DNA of 64,000 nt from Vibrio sp. 10N (GTDB lineage Bacteria; Pseudomonadota; Gammaproteobacteria; Enterobacterales; Vibrionaceae). This document shows, in pieces, positions 17,677 through 27,400 of the stretch. The notes under the pieces were generated by a model, which saw nothing but the letters and a program-made list of their open reading frames with translations, did no database searches and was not told the origin of the DNA. The stretch is from the NCBI RefSeq assembly GCF_036245475.1, contig NZ_BTPM01000001.1, positions 1,674,001 to 1,738,000 on the forward strand, read 5' to 3'. Position 1 is the first letter of the stretch. Each line of letters starts with the position of its first letter. A program made the position numbers and the translations under genes.

Positions 17677-18306
17677 ATGGAAAACACTGAGAAGTTGAAG
17701 AACAGCAAAGAAATTATCGCGTATATTGCTGAATGTTTCCCTAAATGCTTTACTGTAGAAGGTGAAGCGAAACCACTTAAAATTGGTATCTTTCAAGATC
17801 TTGCTGAGCGTCTAAAAGATGACGAGAAAGTAAGCAAGACTCAGCTACGTGCAGCGTTAAGACAATACACTTCTTCTTGGCGTTATCTACACGGTGTTAA
17901 GCCTGGTGCAGTACGTGTTGACCTTGACGGCAATGACTGTGGTGTACTAGAAGAAGAACATGTAGAGCACGCGAAAGCGACGCTAGCAGAGAGCAAAGCA
18001 AAAGTAGCTGCGCGTCGTAAAGAGCAAGCTCAAAAAGCTCGCGACGAAGGTAAAGCGAAGCCTAAAGCTAAAAAGCCACAAGGTGCACGTAAGCCACAGA
18101 CTACAAAGAAAACAGCGAAAGTAAGTAAGCCAGTTGAAACGCGCGCTTTGAATGCAGATGAGATGATCATCGGTAAGCAAGTAAACGTAAACATGGGCAA
18201 AGGGAACATGGCTGCGACCATTGTTGAAATCAATAAGGAAGATGTGCGCGTTCAGCTAGTAAATGGCCTACAAATGGTTGTTAAAGCGGAGCACCTGCGC
18301 GCATAA
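17677..18306 (+). CDS. proQ: RNA chaperone ProQ
   Basis: The 209-residue protein has the FinO-type RNA-binding domain (about 8-120; [20 protein letters not shown] and [15 protein letters not shown]), a Lys/Ala-rich linker (about 120-155) and a C-terminal Tudor-like domain ([18 protein letters not shown]). ProQ binds structured sRNAs and mRNA 3' ends and affects their stability. The ATG has an AGGA ribosome-binding site. It is 17 bases upstream of prc, matching the conserved proQ-prc pair, so the two are likely co-transcribed. Confidence 0.96.
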   Translation: MENTEKLKNSKEIIAYIAECFPKCFTVEGEAKPLKIGIFQDLAERLKDDEKVSKTQLRAALRQYTSSWRYLHGVKPGAVRVDLDGNDCGVLEEEHVEHAKATLAESKAKVAARRKEQAQKARDEGKAKPKAKKPQGARKPQTTKKTAKVSKPVETRALNADEMIIGKQVNVNMGKGNMAATIVEINKEDVRVQLVNGLQMVVKAEHLRA

Positions 18307-18323
18307 AGGAGAAATTCCTACGC

Positions 18324-20327
18324 ATGAAGTGCCGTTCAAAAGTATCTTTAATCGCTGCTAGCCTCTGGCTAGCAGCTTCTTCGGCTCAAGCGCTTGAAGC
18401 TAAGTATGAAAAGTCACAAATTCCTACTCTAGCCCCAGAAGTTCAGCATGAGACCGCCAGCAAACGTGTGACCTCTCGATTCACTCGTTCTCACTACAAA
18501 CATTTCACCCTAGACGATGACTTTTCAAAGGCGATTTTTTCGCGTTACTTGGAAATGCTCGACTATAATCGCAACATTTTTACCCAATCTGACATCGATA
18601 AGTTCGATACTTGGTCAAGCCAACTCGATGATCAATTAAAAGCGGGTAATAACCAAATTGCGTTTGATGTTTACAATCTCTCGATGCAAAAGCGCTACGA
18701 TCGCTTTGTTTACGCTTTGTCATTGCTAGACAAAGAGATGAAATTCGATGTTGATGAGGCGATCACGTTGGATCGTTCTGAAGCGGCTTGGGCAAAAGAT
18801 GAAGCTGAGCTTGATGAGTTATGGCGCAAGCGTGTGAAATATGACGCATTGAACCTCAAACTTGCGGGCAAAAATTGGGACGAAATCAAAGAGACACTGG
18901 GCAAGCGCTATAACAATGCGATTAAGCGTCTTACCCAATCACACAACGAAGATGCGTTTCAGATTTATATGAACGCCTTCGCGCGTGAAGTGGATCCCCA
19001 TACTAGCTATCTATCACCACGTTCAGCAGAGCAATTCCAATCAGAGATGAATCTCTCTCTCGAAGGCATTGGTGCTGTGCTTCAGCTGACTGATGATTAC
19101 ACGGTAATACGTTCTCTTGTTGCTGGTGGCCCTGCTTCGAAAAGTAAACAACTCGGTGAAGGTGACCGCATCATCGGTGTTGGCCAAGATGGCGAAGACA
19201 TTGTTGATGTTATAGGTTGGCGACTAGATGATGTCGTACAATTAATCAAAGGCCCGAAAGGGACGAAGGTTAAGCTGCAAATTCTCCCTGAAGGTAAAGA
19301 TGCGAAAGCCTCTGTTGTTGAGATTGTTCGAGACAAAATCCGTCTAGAAGACCGTGCAGTGAAGTCGGAAGTCATTGAGAAAGATGGCAAGAAGATTGGT
19401 GTACTTGAAGTACCTAGCTTCTATGTGGGTCTTTCAAAAGATACCGACAAACTGATTACTGAGCTTAAAGAGAAGGGTGTTGATGGTATCATCGTCGATC
19501 TTCGAAACAATGGCGGTGGTGCGTTAACCGAAGCGACCGCAATGTCCGGTTTGTTTATTGAAAGTGGCCCAGTGGTTCAAGTTCGTGACAGCTATGGTCG
19601 TGTGAATGTGAACAGTGATACCGATGGAAAAATCAGTTATCAAGGTCCATTGACTGTACTGGTTAACCGCTACAGTGCTTCGGCTTCAGAAATTTTTGCA
19701 GCAGCGATGCAAGATTATGGACGTGCTATCGTATTGGGTGAAAACTCATTTGGTAAAGGTACCGTTCAGCAGCACCGTTCACTAAATCATATTTATGATT
19801 TGTTCGATAAAGAGCTTGGTTATGTACAGTACACTATCCAGAAGTTCTATCGTATCGATGGTGGTAGTACGCAGAATCGTGGTGTAGTGCCAGATGTTGC
19901 ATTCCCAACCGCTGTGGATCCTGCTGAAACGGGTGAGAGTGTTGAAGACAATGCTCTGCCTTGGGATAGCATTGATAGAGCGAAATATTCACCGTTACAA
20001 CGTAACGATGAAGTGATCGCGACACTGACTGCAGCTCATGAAAAACGCATTGCAACTGACATGGAATTTGGCTTTATTGCCGAGGACATTGCCAAATACA
20101 AAGCGGAAAAAGACGACAAAACTTTGTCTTTAAGTGAAGCAGCACGCAAACAAGAAAGTGATGAAGCAGACGTTCGTCGTTTGGAACGAGTTAATCAACG
20201 CCAGAAAGCGGCGGGTGAAAAACCGTATGCGACGTTGGATGACATTCCAAAAGATTACGAAGTGCCAGACGCTTACTTGGATGAGGCAGTTGCAATTACT
20301 GTCGACCTTGTTAACAGCAAAGCGTAA
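18324..20327 (+). CDS. prc: Carboxy-terminal processing protease Prc (Tsp)
   Basis: The 667-residue periplasmic S41 peptidase starts with a signal peptide (MKCRSKVSLIAASLWLAASS, cleavage probably after AQA at residue 23). A PDZ domain lies near 240-330 (NLSLEGIGAVLQ...). The protease core has Ser453 within YSASASEIFAAAMQDYG and Lys478 in GENSFGKGT, aligning with the Ser452/Lys477 dyad of E. coli. It degrades proteins with apolar C-termini and processes cell-wall hydrolase regulators and PBP3. The RBS AAGGAG precedes the ATG, and a strong terminator follows the gene. Confidence 0.96.
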   Translation: MKCRSKVSLIAASLWLAASSAQALEAKYEKSQIPTLAPEVQHETASKRVTSRFTRSHYKHFTLDDDFSKAIFSRYLEMLDYNRNIFTQSDIDKFDTWSSQLDDQLKAGNNQIAFDVYNLSMQKRYDRFVYALSLLDKEMKFDVDEAITLDRSEAAWAKDEAELDELWRKRVKYDALNLKLAGKNWDEIKETLGKRYNNAIKRLTQSHNEDAFQIYMNAFAREVDPHTSYLSPRSAEQFQSEMNLSLEGIGAVLQLTDDYTVIRSLVAGGPASKSKQLGEGDRIIGVGQDGEDIVDVIGWRLDDVVQLIKGPKGTKVKLQILPEGKDAKASVVEIVRDKIRLEDRAVKSEVIEKDGKKIGVLEVPSFYVGLSKDTDKLITELKEKGVDGIIVDLRNNGGGALTEATAMSGLFIESGPVVQVRDSYGRVNVNSDTDGKISYQGPLTVLVNRYSASASEIFAAAMQDYGRAIVLGENSFGKGTVQQHRSLNHIYDLFDKELGYVQYTIQKFYRIDGGSTQNRGVVPDVAFPTAVDPAETGESVEDNALPWDSIDRAKYSPLQRNDEVIATLTAAHEKRIATDMEFGFIAEDIAKYKAEKDDKTLSLSEAARKQESDEADVRRLERVNQRQKAAGEKPYATLDDIPKDYEVPDAYLDEAVAITVDLVNSKA

Positions 20328-20350
20328 GTTTTAGCATTGTTACTAATAGA

Positions 20351-20377
20351 AACGAGCGGCAACGCTCGTTTTTTTTC
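20351..20377 (+). terminator. Terminator of proQ-prc
   Basis: An 8-bp perfect stem (20351-20358 with 20363-20370), a GCAA loop and eight T residues lie 23 bases after the prc stop. Confidence 0.93.
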
Positions 20378-20497
20378 ACCTGTATGAAATCTGCTTCAAT
20401 TCTGATACTTGAAATCAAAAAGCGTGATTTAGATCAAAAAACTTAGCAATCTCGTATTAAGCCTCCTAAGCTTTAAGTAACTGTGAGGGGGATACAT

Positions 20498-21160
20498 ATG
20501 AGATGGATTACGCTAATTCTATGTGTTTTTTCGTTTGGGGTAATGTCGGAATCGCGCAAAGACAACAATGACTTAACTCAGTTTGATCAGCCGTTCCTGC
20601 TAGGTGATTGGTACTTAGTTAACCCAAGCCCAGGCGAAGCGCCCGATGCGTTCCTCGCTATCAAGTTGACGCTGCAATCAAACTATTCATTTAGCATTGA
20701 TATTCAAAAGCAAGATTACAGTATTGAACATTGGGAAGGCTTGTTCACTGCCAATGACGATACCATTATTCTTGGACTGAATTCAGATGAGCCACAGGTT
20801 TATAGTTATAGCGGCAATCATAATATGCTTAACTTAAACGGTGTGGTGTTTACTAAAGCGTTATCGAATTCTCTTGCTGGTATTTGGTCTTCGGTTAGTG
20901 TGTCGGGGGATGACAAACATGCCCAAGACATCGCCCGAATGGACTTAATATTGCAGCCAGATTTTGTGTTTACATTTCGCGTGAGCTCTAGCGAAGGTAC
21001 TGAAGCGATCCACAGTGGTGTGTACTACACTGAAGACGATCATATTGTCCTTCTCTATCAAGACGGTGAGCATGATGCAACATATACGCTCAACCAAGAT
21101 GAACTCACTCTAGAGGTAGAAGATGGCGACATGTTTGCGGTGTTAAACCGTATTCGTTAA
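20498..21160 (+). CDS. Secreted hypothetical protein with two similar halves
   Basis: The ATG at 20498 follows a GAGGGGGA ribosome-binding site; an in-frame GTG 15 bases upstream overlaps that RBS and is rejected. The 220-residue product has a signal peptide (MRWITLILCVFSFGVMS) and then two halves that look alike. Each starts with a G-(D/I)-W motif (GDWYLVNP, GIWSSVSV), continues with a hydrophobic strand ending in F-(S/T)-(I/F) and a G-L-F or G-V-Y strand before a DD-(T/H)-I turn, and closes with a strand around NxL-L. This suggests a duplicated lipocalin- or META-like beta fold of about 95 residues. I do not recognise a named family. It is a single gene between terminators. Confidence 0.75.
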   Translation: MRWITLILCVFSFGVMSESRKDNNDLTQFDQPFLLGDWYLVNPSPGEAPDAFLAIKLTLQSNYSFSIDIQKQDYSIEHWEGLFTANDDTIILGLNSDEPQVYSYSGNHNMLNLNGVVFTKALSNSLAGIWSSVSVSGDDKHAQDIARMDLILQPDFVFTFRVSSSEGTEAIHSGVYYTEDDHIVLLYQDGEHDATYTLNQDELTLEVEDGDMFAVLNRIR

Positions 21161-21181
21161 CAATCTTTTATAAAGTATTTG

Positions 21182-21216
21182 AGCGTCAACTCACGTTGGC
21201 GCTTTTTTTGTGTCTT
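21182..21216 (+). terminator. Terminator of the secreted hypothetical gene
   Basis: A 9-bp stem with one G:T pair (about 21182-21190 with 21195-21203) is followed by seven T. Confidence 0.88.
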
Positions 21217-21322
21217 GGTTTGTAAACATTGTCTGCAAACCTTTGTCTCTAGCGGTATAATCGACGCGATTCAGCAATATTTCAATATTCTGCTAACAAA
21301 TAATAAAGACAAGGACTAAAGG

Positions 21323-23932
21323 ATGACGGAGTCAGCACCTAAAGCCAAATACCGAAGTGATTATCAATCACCTTCCCACACTATTACAGATGTAAACCTC
21401 ACATTCGTTCTTCACGAAACTCAGACGCGCGTGACCGCTATCTCTACAGTGAAACAGATGGCAAACGACACGACGCTAACGCTAGAAGGTGAAGGAATTG
21501 AGTTGGTACAAATCCGTATTAACGGACAAGTTTGGCAAGATTATGCACAAAACGATACCGGCTTAGCGATTCACAACCTACCTCCAGAGTTTGAACTTGC
21601 GATTGAAAATATCATTTCGCCTTCAACGAATACCGCGCTAGAAGGTTTGTATATTTCAGACGGCGCTTACTGTACGCAATGTGAAGCAGAGGGCTTCCGC
21701 CGCATTACGTATTTCCTAGACCGACCAGACGTTTTAGCGAAATACACGACTAAAGTGATCGCAGACAAAGCGAGCTTTCCATATCTGCTAAGCAACGGTA
21801 ACAAAGTTGCCGAAGGTAACCTGGAAGACGGTAAGCATTTTGTTACTTGGGAAGATCCGCATCCGAAGCCATCTTACCTGTTTGCATTGGTCGCGGGTGA
21901 CTTTGATGTATTGCGTGACAAATACACTACATGCTCTGGTCGCGATGTTGCACTAGAGATTTTTGTCGACAAAGGCAATTTAGATCGCGCCAATCATGCC
22001 ATGGTTTCGCTTATCAATTCTATGAAGTGGGATGAAGAGCGTTTTGGCCTGGAATACGATCTGGATATTTACATGATCGTAGCCGTTGATTTCTTCAACA
22101 TGGGCGCAATGGAAAACAAAGGACTAAACGTTTTCAACTCTAAGTTTGTTCTTGCCAATGACCAAACAGCGACGGATACCGACTACCTTGGTATCGAAGC
22201 GGTAATTGGTCATGAATACTTCCACAACTGGACCGGTAACCGAGTCACTTGTCGCGATTGGTTCCAACTAAGCCTGAAAGAAGGTTTGACTGTATTCCGC
22301 GATCAAGAATTCTCATCGGACTTAGGTTCGCGTTCTGTTAACCGTATCAACAACGTACGTATTATTCGCGGCCCTCAGTTTGCTGAAGATGCAAGTCCAA
22401 TGTCACACCCAATTCGTCCGGAAAAAGTGATTGAAATGAATAACTTCTACACTTTGACGGTATACGAAAAGGGCAGTGAAGTTATTCGAATGATGCACAC
22501 CTTACTGGGTGAAGATAAGTTCCAAGCTGGTATGAAGCTTTACTTTGAACGTCATGATGGTACGGCCGCAACTTGTGAAGACTTTGTTGCTGCGATGGAA
22601 GATGCGTCGGGTGTTGATCTGACTCAGTTCCGTTTGTGGTATAGCCAATCAGGTACGCCAACTTTATCTGTGACCGACCAGTATGATGAGTCGGCGCAGA
22701 CTTATACGCTTAATGTGAAACAGCATACGCCATCAACACAAGATCAAGCGGAAAAGCAGGCGCTACACATTCCGTTTGATGTGGAACTGTATGACGAACA
22801 AGGAAAAGTTTTAGAGTTACAGCGTAACGACAAGCCGTGCGGGAATGTGCTTAATATCACAGAATCTGAGCAGAACTTTGTATTTGAGAAGGTAACTAGC
22901 AAGCCAGTCCCTTCGATGCTAAGAGAATTCTCTGCTCCAGTTCGTTTGAACTTTGAATATAGCGATGAGCAATTGGCATTCTTGATGGTTCACGCTCGCA
23001 ATGACTTTGCTAAGTGGGATGCGGGTCAAATGTTGCTAGCGAAATACATTAAGTCAAATGTAGAAGCGGTGCAAAAGGGCGCTAACGTTGAATTGCCTGA
23101 GTTGGTAGTCGATGCCTTTAGAGGTGTACTACTTAATAGTGAACTCGAACCGGCCTTTATTGCAGAAGCATTATCACTGCCAAGCTTTAATGAAGTGGCG
23201 GGTTGGTATGAGACTATTGATGTTGATGCAGTTTGTGATGTACTGAAAGGGATCAAGCTTGGTTTAGCATCGGAACTTCAAGACGAAATGTCCGCGCTTT
23301 ACCACACATTGGCGCAAGCTGATTACACTATCGAACATGCGGCTATCGGTAAGCGTTCGCTGCGTAATTTGTGTCTCCAATATTTGGTCAATGTTGCGGA
23401 GTATGCACATCTTGCCAAAGAGCAATACCAATCGGCGATCAACATGACGGATACGATTGCAGCAATGAGTGCAGCAAATAGCGCTTCATTGGCATTCCGT
23501 GAAGAAATCATGGCTGACTATAGTGAAAAATGGAGTCACGATGGTTTGGTTATGGATAAGTGGTTTGCGCTTCAAGGGGCGAATCCTTCTAAAGATGCAC
23601 TGGATAATGTGAAAGCGTGTATGTCACACACTGCATTTAGCTTGAGCAACCCTAACCGAACCCGCAGCTTGATTGGTTCATTCTTGAATATGAACCCACG
23701 CCGATTCCATGACAAATCGGGTAAAGGGTATCAGTTTGCTGGTGAAATCTTGACTCAACTTAATGAGTCTAACCCGCAAGTGGCCTCACGTTTGATTGAT
23801 CCACTTCTAAAATTGAAGAAGTATGACAGTGAACGCCAAGCTTTGATCAAGCAGGAGCTTGAGAAACTACAAGGCCTAGATAACCTAGCGAAAGACTTGT
23901 TTGAAAAAGTCACCAAAGCGCTAGAATCCTAG
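21323..23932 (+). CDS. pepN: Aminopeptidase N (PepN)
   Basis: The 869-residue M1-family zinc metallopeptidase is almost exactly the E. coli length (870). GAMENKGLNVFN (about 261-272) is the exopeptidase motif. The zinc ligands His297 and His301 in GHEYFHNWTG and Glu320 (LKEGLT) fall at the E. coli positions. It removes N-terminal residues from peptides in the cytoplasm. The ATG is preceded by AAGGACTAAAGG. It is monocistronic and ends at a very strong terminator. Confidence 0.97.
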   Translation: MTESAPKAKYRSDYQSPSHTITDVNLTFVLHETQTRVTAISTVKQMANDTTLTLEGEGIELVQIRINGQVWQDYAQNDTGLAIHNLPPEFELAIENIISPSTNTALEGLYISDGAYCTQCEAEGFRRITYFLDRPDVLAKYTTKVIADKASFPYLLSNGNKVAEGNLEDGKHFVTWEDPHPKPSYLFALVAGDFDVLRDKYTTCSGRDVALEIFVDKGNLDRANHAMVSLINSMKWDEERFGLEYDLDIYMIVAVDFFNMGAMENKGLNVFNSKFVLANDQTATDTDYLGIEAVIGHEYFHNWTGNRVTCRDWFQLSLKEGLTVFRDQEFSSDLGSRSVNRINNVRIIRGPQFAEDASPMSHPIRPEKVIEMNNFYTLTVYEKGSEVIRMMHTLLGEDKFQAGMKLYFERHDGTAATCEDFVAAMEDASGVDLTQFRLWYSQSGTPTLSVTDQYDESAQTYTLNVKQHTPSTQDQAEKQALHIPFDVELYDEQGKVLELQRNDKPCGNVLNITESEQNFVFEKVTSKPVPSMLREFSAPVRLNFEYSDEQLAFLMVHARNDFAKWDAGQMLLAKYIKSNVEAVQKGANVELPELVVDAFRGVLLNSELEPAFIAEALSLPSFNEVAGWYETIDVDAVCDVLKGIKLGLASELQDEMSALYHTLAQADYTIEHAAIGKRSLRNLCLQYLVNVAEYAHLAKEQYQSAINMTDTIAAMSAANSASLAFREEIMADYSEKWSHDGLVMDKWFALQGANPSKDALDNVKACMSHTAFSLSNPNRTRSLIGSFLNMNPRRFHDKSGKGYQFAGEILTQLNESNPQVASRLIDPLLKLKKYDSERQALIKQELEKLQGLDNLAKDLFEKVTKALES

Positions 23933-23938
23933 AATTTA

Positions 23939-23978
23939 GCACGCACCTGTATATTTATACAGGTGCGTGCTTTTTTTA
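23939..23978 (+). terminator. Terminator of pepN
   Basis: A 15-bp perfect stem (23939-23953 with 23956-23970), a two-base loop and a seven-T run follow the pepN stop by six bases. Confidence 0.95.
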
Positions 23979-24027
23979 CTGTATTGCCATATCGTTTGAT
24001 TTTTAGTCATAAACTGAATCTTTCACT

Positions 24028-24246
24028 ATGAAACACTATTATTTCAGCCTGAATATCAGCTACAACCACTATTTAACTCACTATACTGGACATGCATCCA
24101 GTGTTTTAGTCCATACCGATCAAGGCCTAAAACTGCAGCTCCCTGCGACACGATTTCGACCATTTTTAACACAATTAGGTCTTAAAGGGAGGTATAGGTT
24201 AACAACTGACCAAAACAACAAGTTTTTACGGTTAGAATCACTGTAA
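24028..24246 (+). CDS. DUF2835 family small protein
   Basis: The 72-residue protein has the DUF2835 pattern: YYFSLNISYNHYLTHYTGHA at the N-terminus, LQLPATRFRPFLTQLGLKGR in the middle and a final NNKFLRLESL. Function is unknown. It sits between pepN and gdhB, which I recall as its usual place in Vibrio. The start follows the pepN terminator, so it has its own promoter, but no strong RBS is seen. Confidence 0.82.
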   Translation: MKHYYFSLNISYNHYLTHYTGHASSVLVHTDQGLKLQLPATRFRPFLTQLGLKGRYRLTTDQNNKFLRLESL

Positions 24247-24403
24247 CCCCCGTCATTCATAGTGATATGAATAAGTGCATTAGTCACACAATCAAACATT
24301 TCCCTGTCACATACCGAAATTTTTATTAACCCTTTCTCAATAAAACTTTTACAATAAAGGCAAGCCTACATCCCTCATAAAAACAAAAAAGTGGAGCGTT
24401 ATT

Positions 24404-27400
24404 ATGACCACGCGCGAACCCGTTGTTCCGGTTCTACTGGAGAAAGTTTATCAGCTGATTGAGTCTAAGGTAGAAGGCATCAATCAGCCATTAGTGACTA
24501 AACTTGCCCAACACATTTTTAGCAACGTTTCCCCTGACGATTTGCTACAGAGAAACGAGTCAGACTTATATGGTGCGGCAGTTAGCCTTTGGCATCATCT
24601 CAATGAGAAAAAGTATGACGAAATTTCGGTTAGAGTCTTCAACCCGACGGTCAGTCGTCATGGTTGGCAATCGACGCACACTATTGTTGAAATCGCAGTC
24701 CCAGATTCACCTTTCCTTGTTGACTCAGTAAAAATGGCACTTAACCGTGTCGATCTTACTTGTCACATCATGCTGCATGGTCCAACTCAGTTTGAACGAG
24801 ATGACCAAGGGCAAATTACTTCAGTGAATGAAGGGAAAGGGCATCTTCAGTCAGTGTTCCATATTGAGGTGGACAGACTGAGTGAAAAAGAAGAGATGAC
24901 AGCACTTAAGAATGAGTTGATTTCGATTTTCGAAGATACCAGCCTAGTGGTTAACGAATGGGAATCAATGTCAGATAAGCTGCAACAAATTACAAAAGAT
25001 TTGGTGAAGAACAAAAGCAAGCTACCACTGGAAGCTGATCGCTTTGATGAAACCATTGCCTATCTAGAATGGCTTGGTGATCACAACTTCACATTTATGG
25101 GGTACAAAGAATTTGACCTAGTGAATGAAGAGGGTGATTCGGTATTAAAACCAACCGAAGAAGCCGGTCTGGGTTTATTCTCAAAGTCTGAGCGTGTTCG
25201 CTCGGTGAAGATCTCTGAATTTTCAGACTCTGCGCGCCTCGAAGCCAAAAAACCATTCCTGCTTATTCTAACCAAAGGCAACAAAGCGAGTCGTATTCAT
25301 AGACCTGCTTATACAGACTATGTTGGTATCAAGAAATTCGATGCTAACGGAAAGGTGATTGGTGAGCATCGATTCACCGGCCTTTATACTTCGGCTGTGT
25401 ATAACCAAAGCGTTTCGACTATCCCGCTTATTCGCGAAAAAGTTGAGCGTATCTTGGCAGCAAGTGGTTACCGTGATGGCTCTTATTCTTATAAAGCGCT
25501 GAGAAACATCCTTGAAAACTATCCTCGCGATGAGCTACTTCAAGCTAGAGAAGATGAACTTCTAGAGATAGGTATGGGTGTCGTACAAATGCAGGATCGT
25601 GATTTGATCCGACTGTTTGTGCGTAAAGATCCGTTTGGGCGCTTTTTCAGTTGCATGGTGTATGTAAGTAAAGATCGTTACAACACTGAACTTAGAAAAG
25701 ACACACAACGGATCCTTAAAAATTACTTTGGTATTAATCAAGAGGTCGAATTCACGACCTATTTCTCAGAAAGCCCACTGGCAAGAACTCACTATATCGT
25801 TAGGGTAGATAACAACAATATGGACGTAGACGTAAAGGCGATAGAAAGAAACCTGATGGAGGTATCCGCGTCTTGGGATGACCGTTTGTCTGACGCGATC
25901 GTTGCTAACTTTGGTGAAAGTAAAGGGTTGCCACTATCAAAGGTATATTCGAAAGCCTTCCCACGTTCATACAAAGAAGACATGATGCCGACCTCGGCAG
26001 TGGCAGACATTGAGCGATTAGAAGCGCTTGATGAAGACAACAAACTGGGTATGTTGTTCTATCGTCCACAAGAAGAAGCAGCGAATTCTAAGGCTGTACG
26101 TCTTAAGCTTTATCATCGTGATGAGCCCATTCATCTATCGGACGTCATGCCGATGTTGGAAAACTTGGGATTACGAGTGATCGGTGAATCGCCATATGAG
26201 ATCGTTAAAACAGACGGCGGCACTTATTGGATCCTTGATTTCTCGATGCTACATAAGAGCGATGCAGAAGTGGATCTTCGTGAAGCAAGAGACCGTTTCC
26301 AACAAGCCTTTGCCGCAATTTGGTCTGGCGATCTCGAGAGTGATGGTTTCAACCGCTTGGTTCTTGGCTCTGGCTTAACTGGCCGTGAAGTCTCTATTCT
26401 TCGTGCCTATGCGCGTTATATGCGTCAAGTCGGTTTCCCATTTAGCCAACACTACATTGAAGACACACTCAATCATTATCCAGATTTGGCGAAAGATCTC
26501 GTTGAACTCTTTACCCAGCGTTTCATGCCATCGCTGAAAGGAAGTAAAAAGGGACAACAGCGCGTCATTGAGAAGATTAACAAACAACTAGATAAAGTAG
26601 ATAGCTTAGATGACGATCGTATCATTCGCCGTTACGTCGAAATGATTTCTGCGACGCTACGTACCAACTACTATCAGAAAGACAAAGTTGGTGAACATAA
26701 GCCGTGGCTATCGCTCAAGCTTGAGCCAAAGAACATTCCAGAAATTCCAGCTCCGGTGCCTGCTTTTGAGATCTTTGTCTATGCTCCAGACATTGAAGGT
26801 GTGCATTTACGTGGAGGCAAGGTCGCTCGTGGTGGTCTTCGCTGGTCAGATAGACAGGAAGACTTCCGAACTGAAATTCTAGGTCTAGTTAAAGCACAAC
26901 AAGTTAAGAACACAGTGATTGTACCTGTGGGCGCGAAAGGTGGATTTGTCTGTAAGCGTCAACCGCAACTGTCGAGCCGAGATGAAATATTTGCGGAAGG
27001 CCAGCGCTGTTACAAACAGTTCATTCGAGCACTATTAGATGTGTCGGACAACATCATCGAAGGTGAGGTTGTCGCGCCTAAGAGTGTGGTAAGACATGAT
27101 GAAGATGACCCGTACCTAGTCGTTGCCGCTGATAAAGGGACGGCAACGTTCTCTGATTTAGCGAACTCGGTTTCTGAAGAATACGATTTCTGGTTAGGAG
27201 ATGCCTTTGCTTCGGGTGGCTCAAATGGCTATGACCATAAAGCGATGGGTATTACCGCGAAGGGTGGCTGGGAGTCGGTCAAACGTCACTTCCGAGAAAT
27301 GGGCATTGATTGTCAGAACCAGGACTTCACGGCGATTGGTGTTGGTGATATGGCTGGGGATGTATTTGGTAATGGTATGCTGCTTTCTAAGCACATTAAA

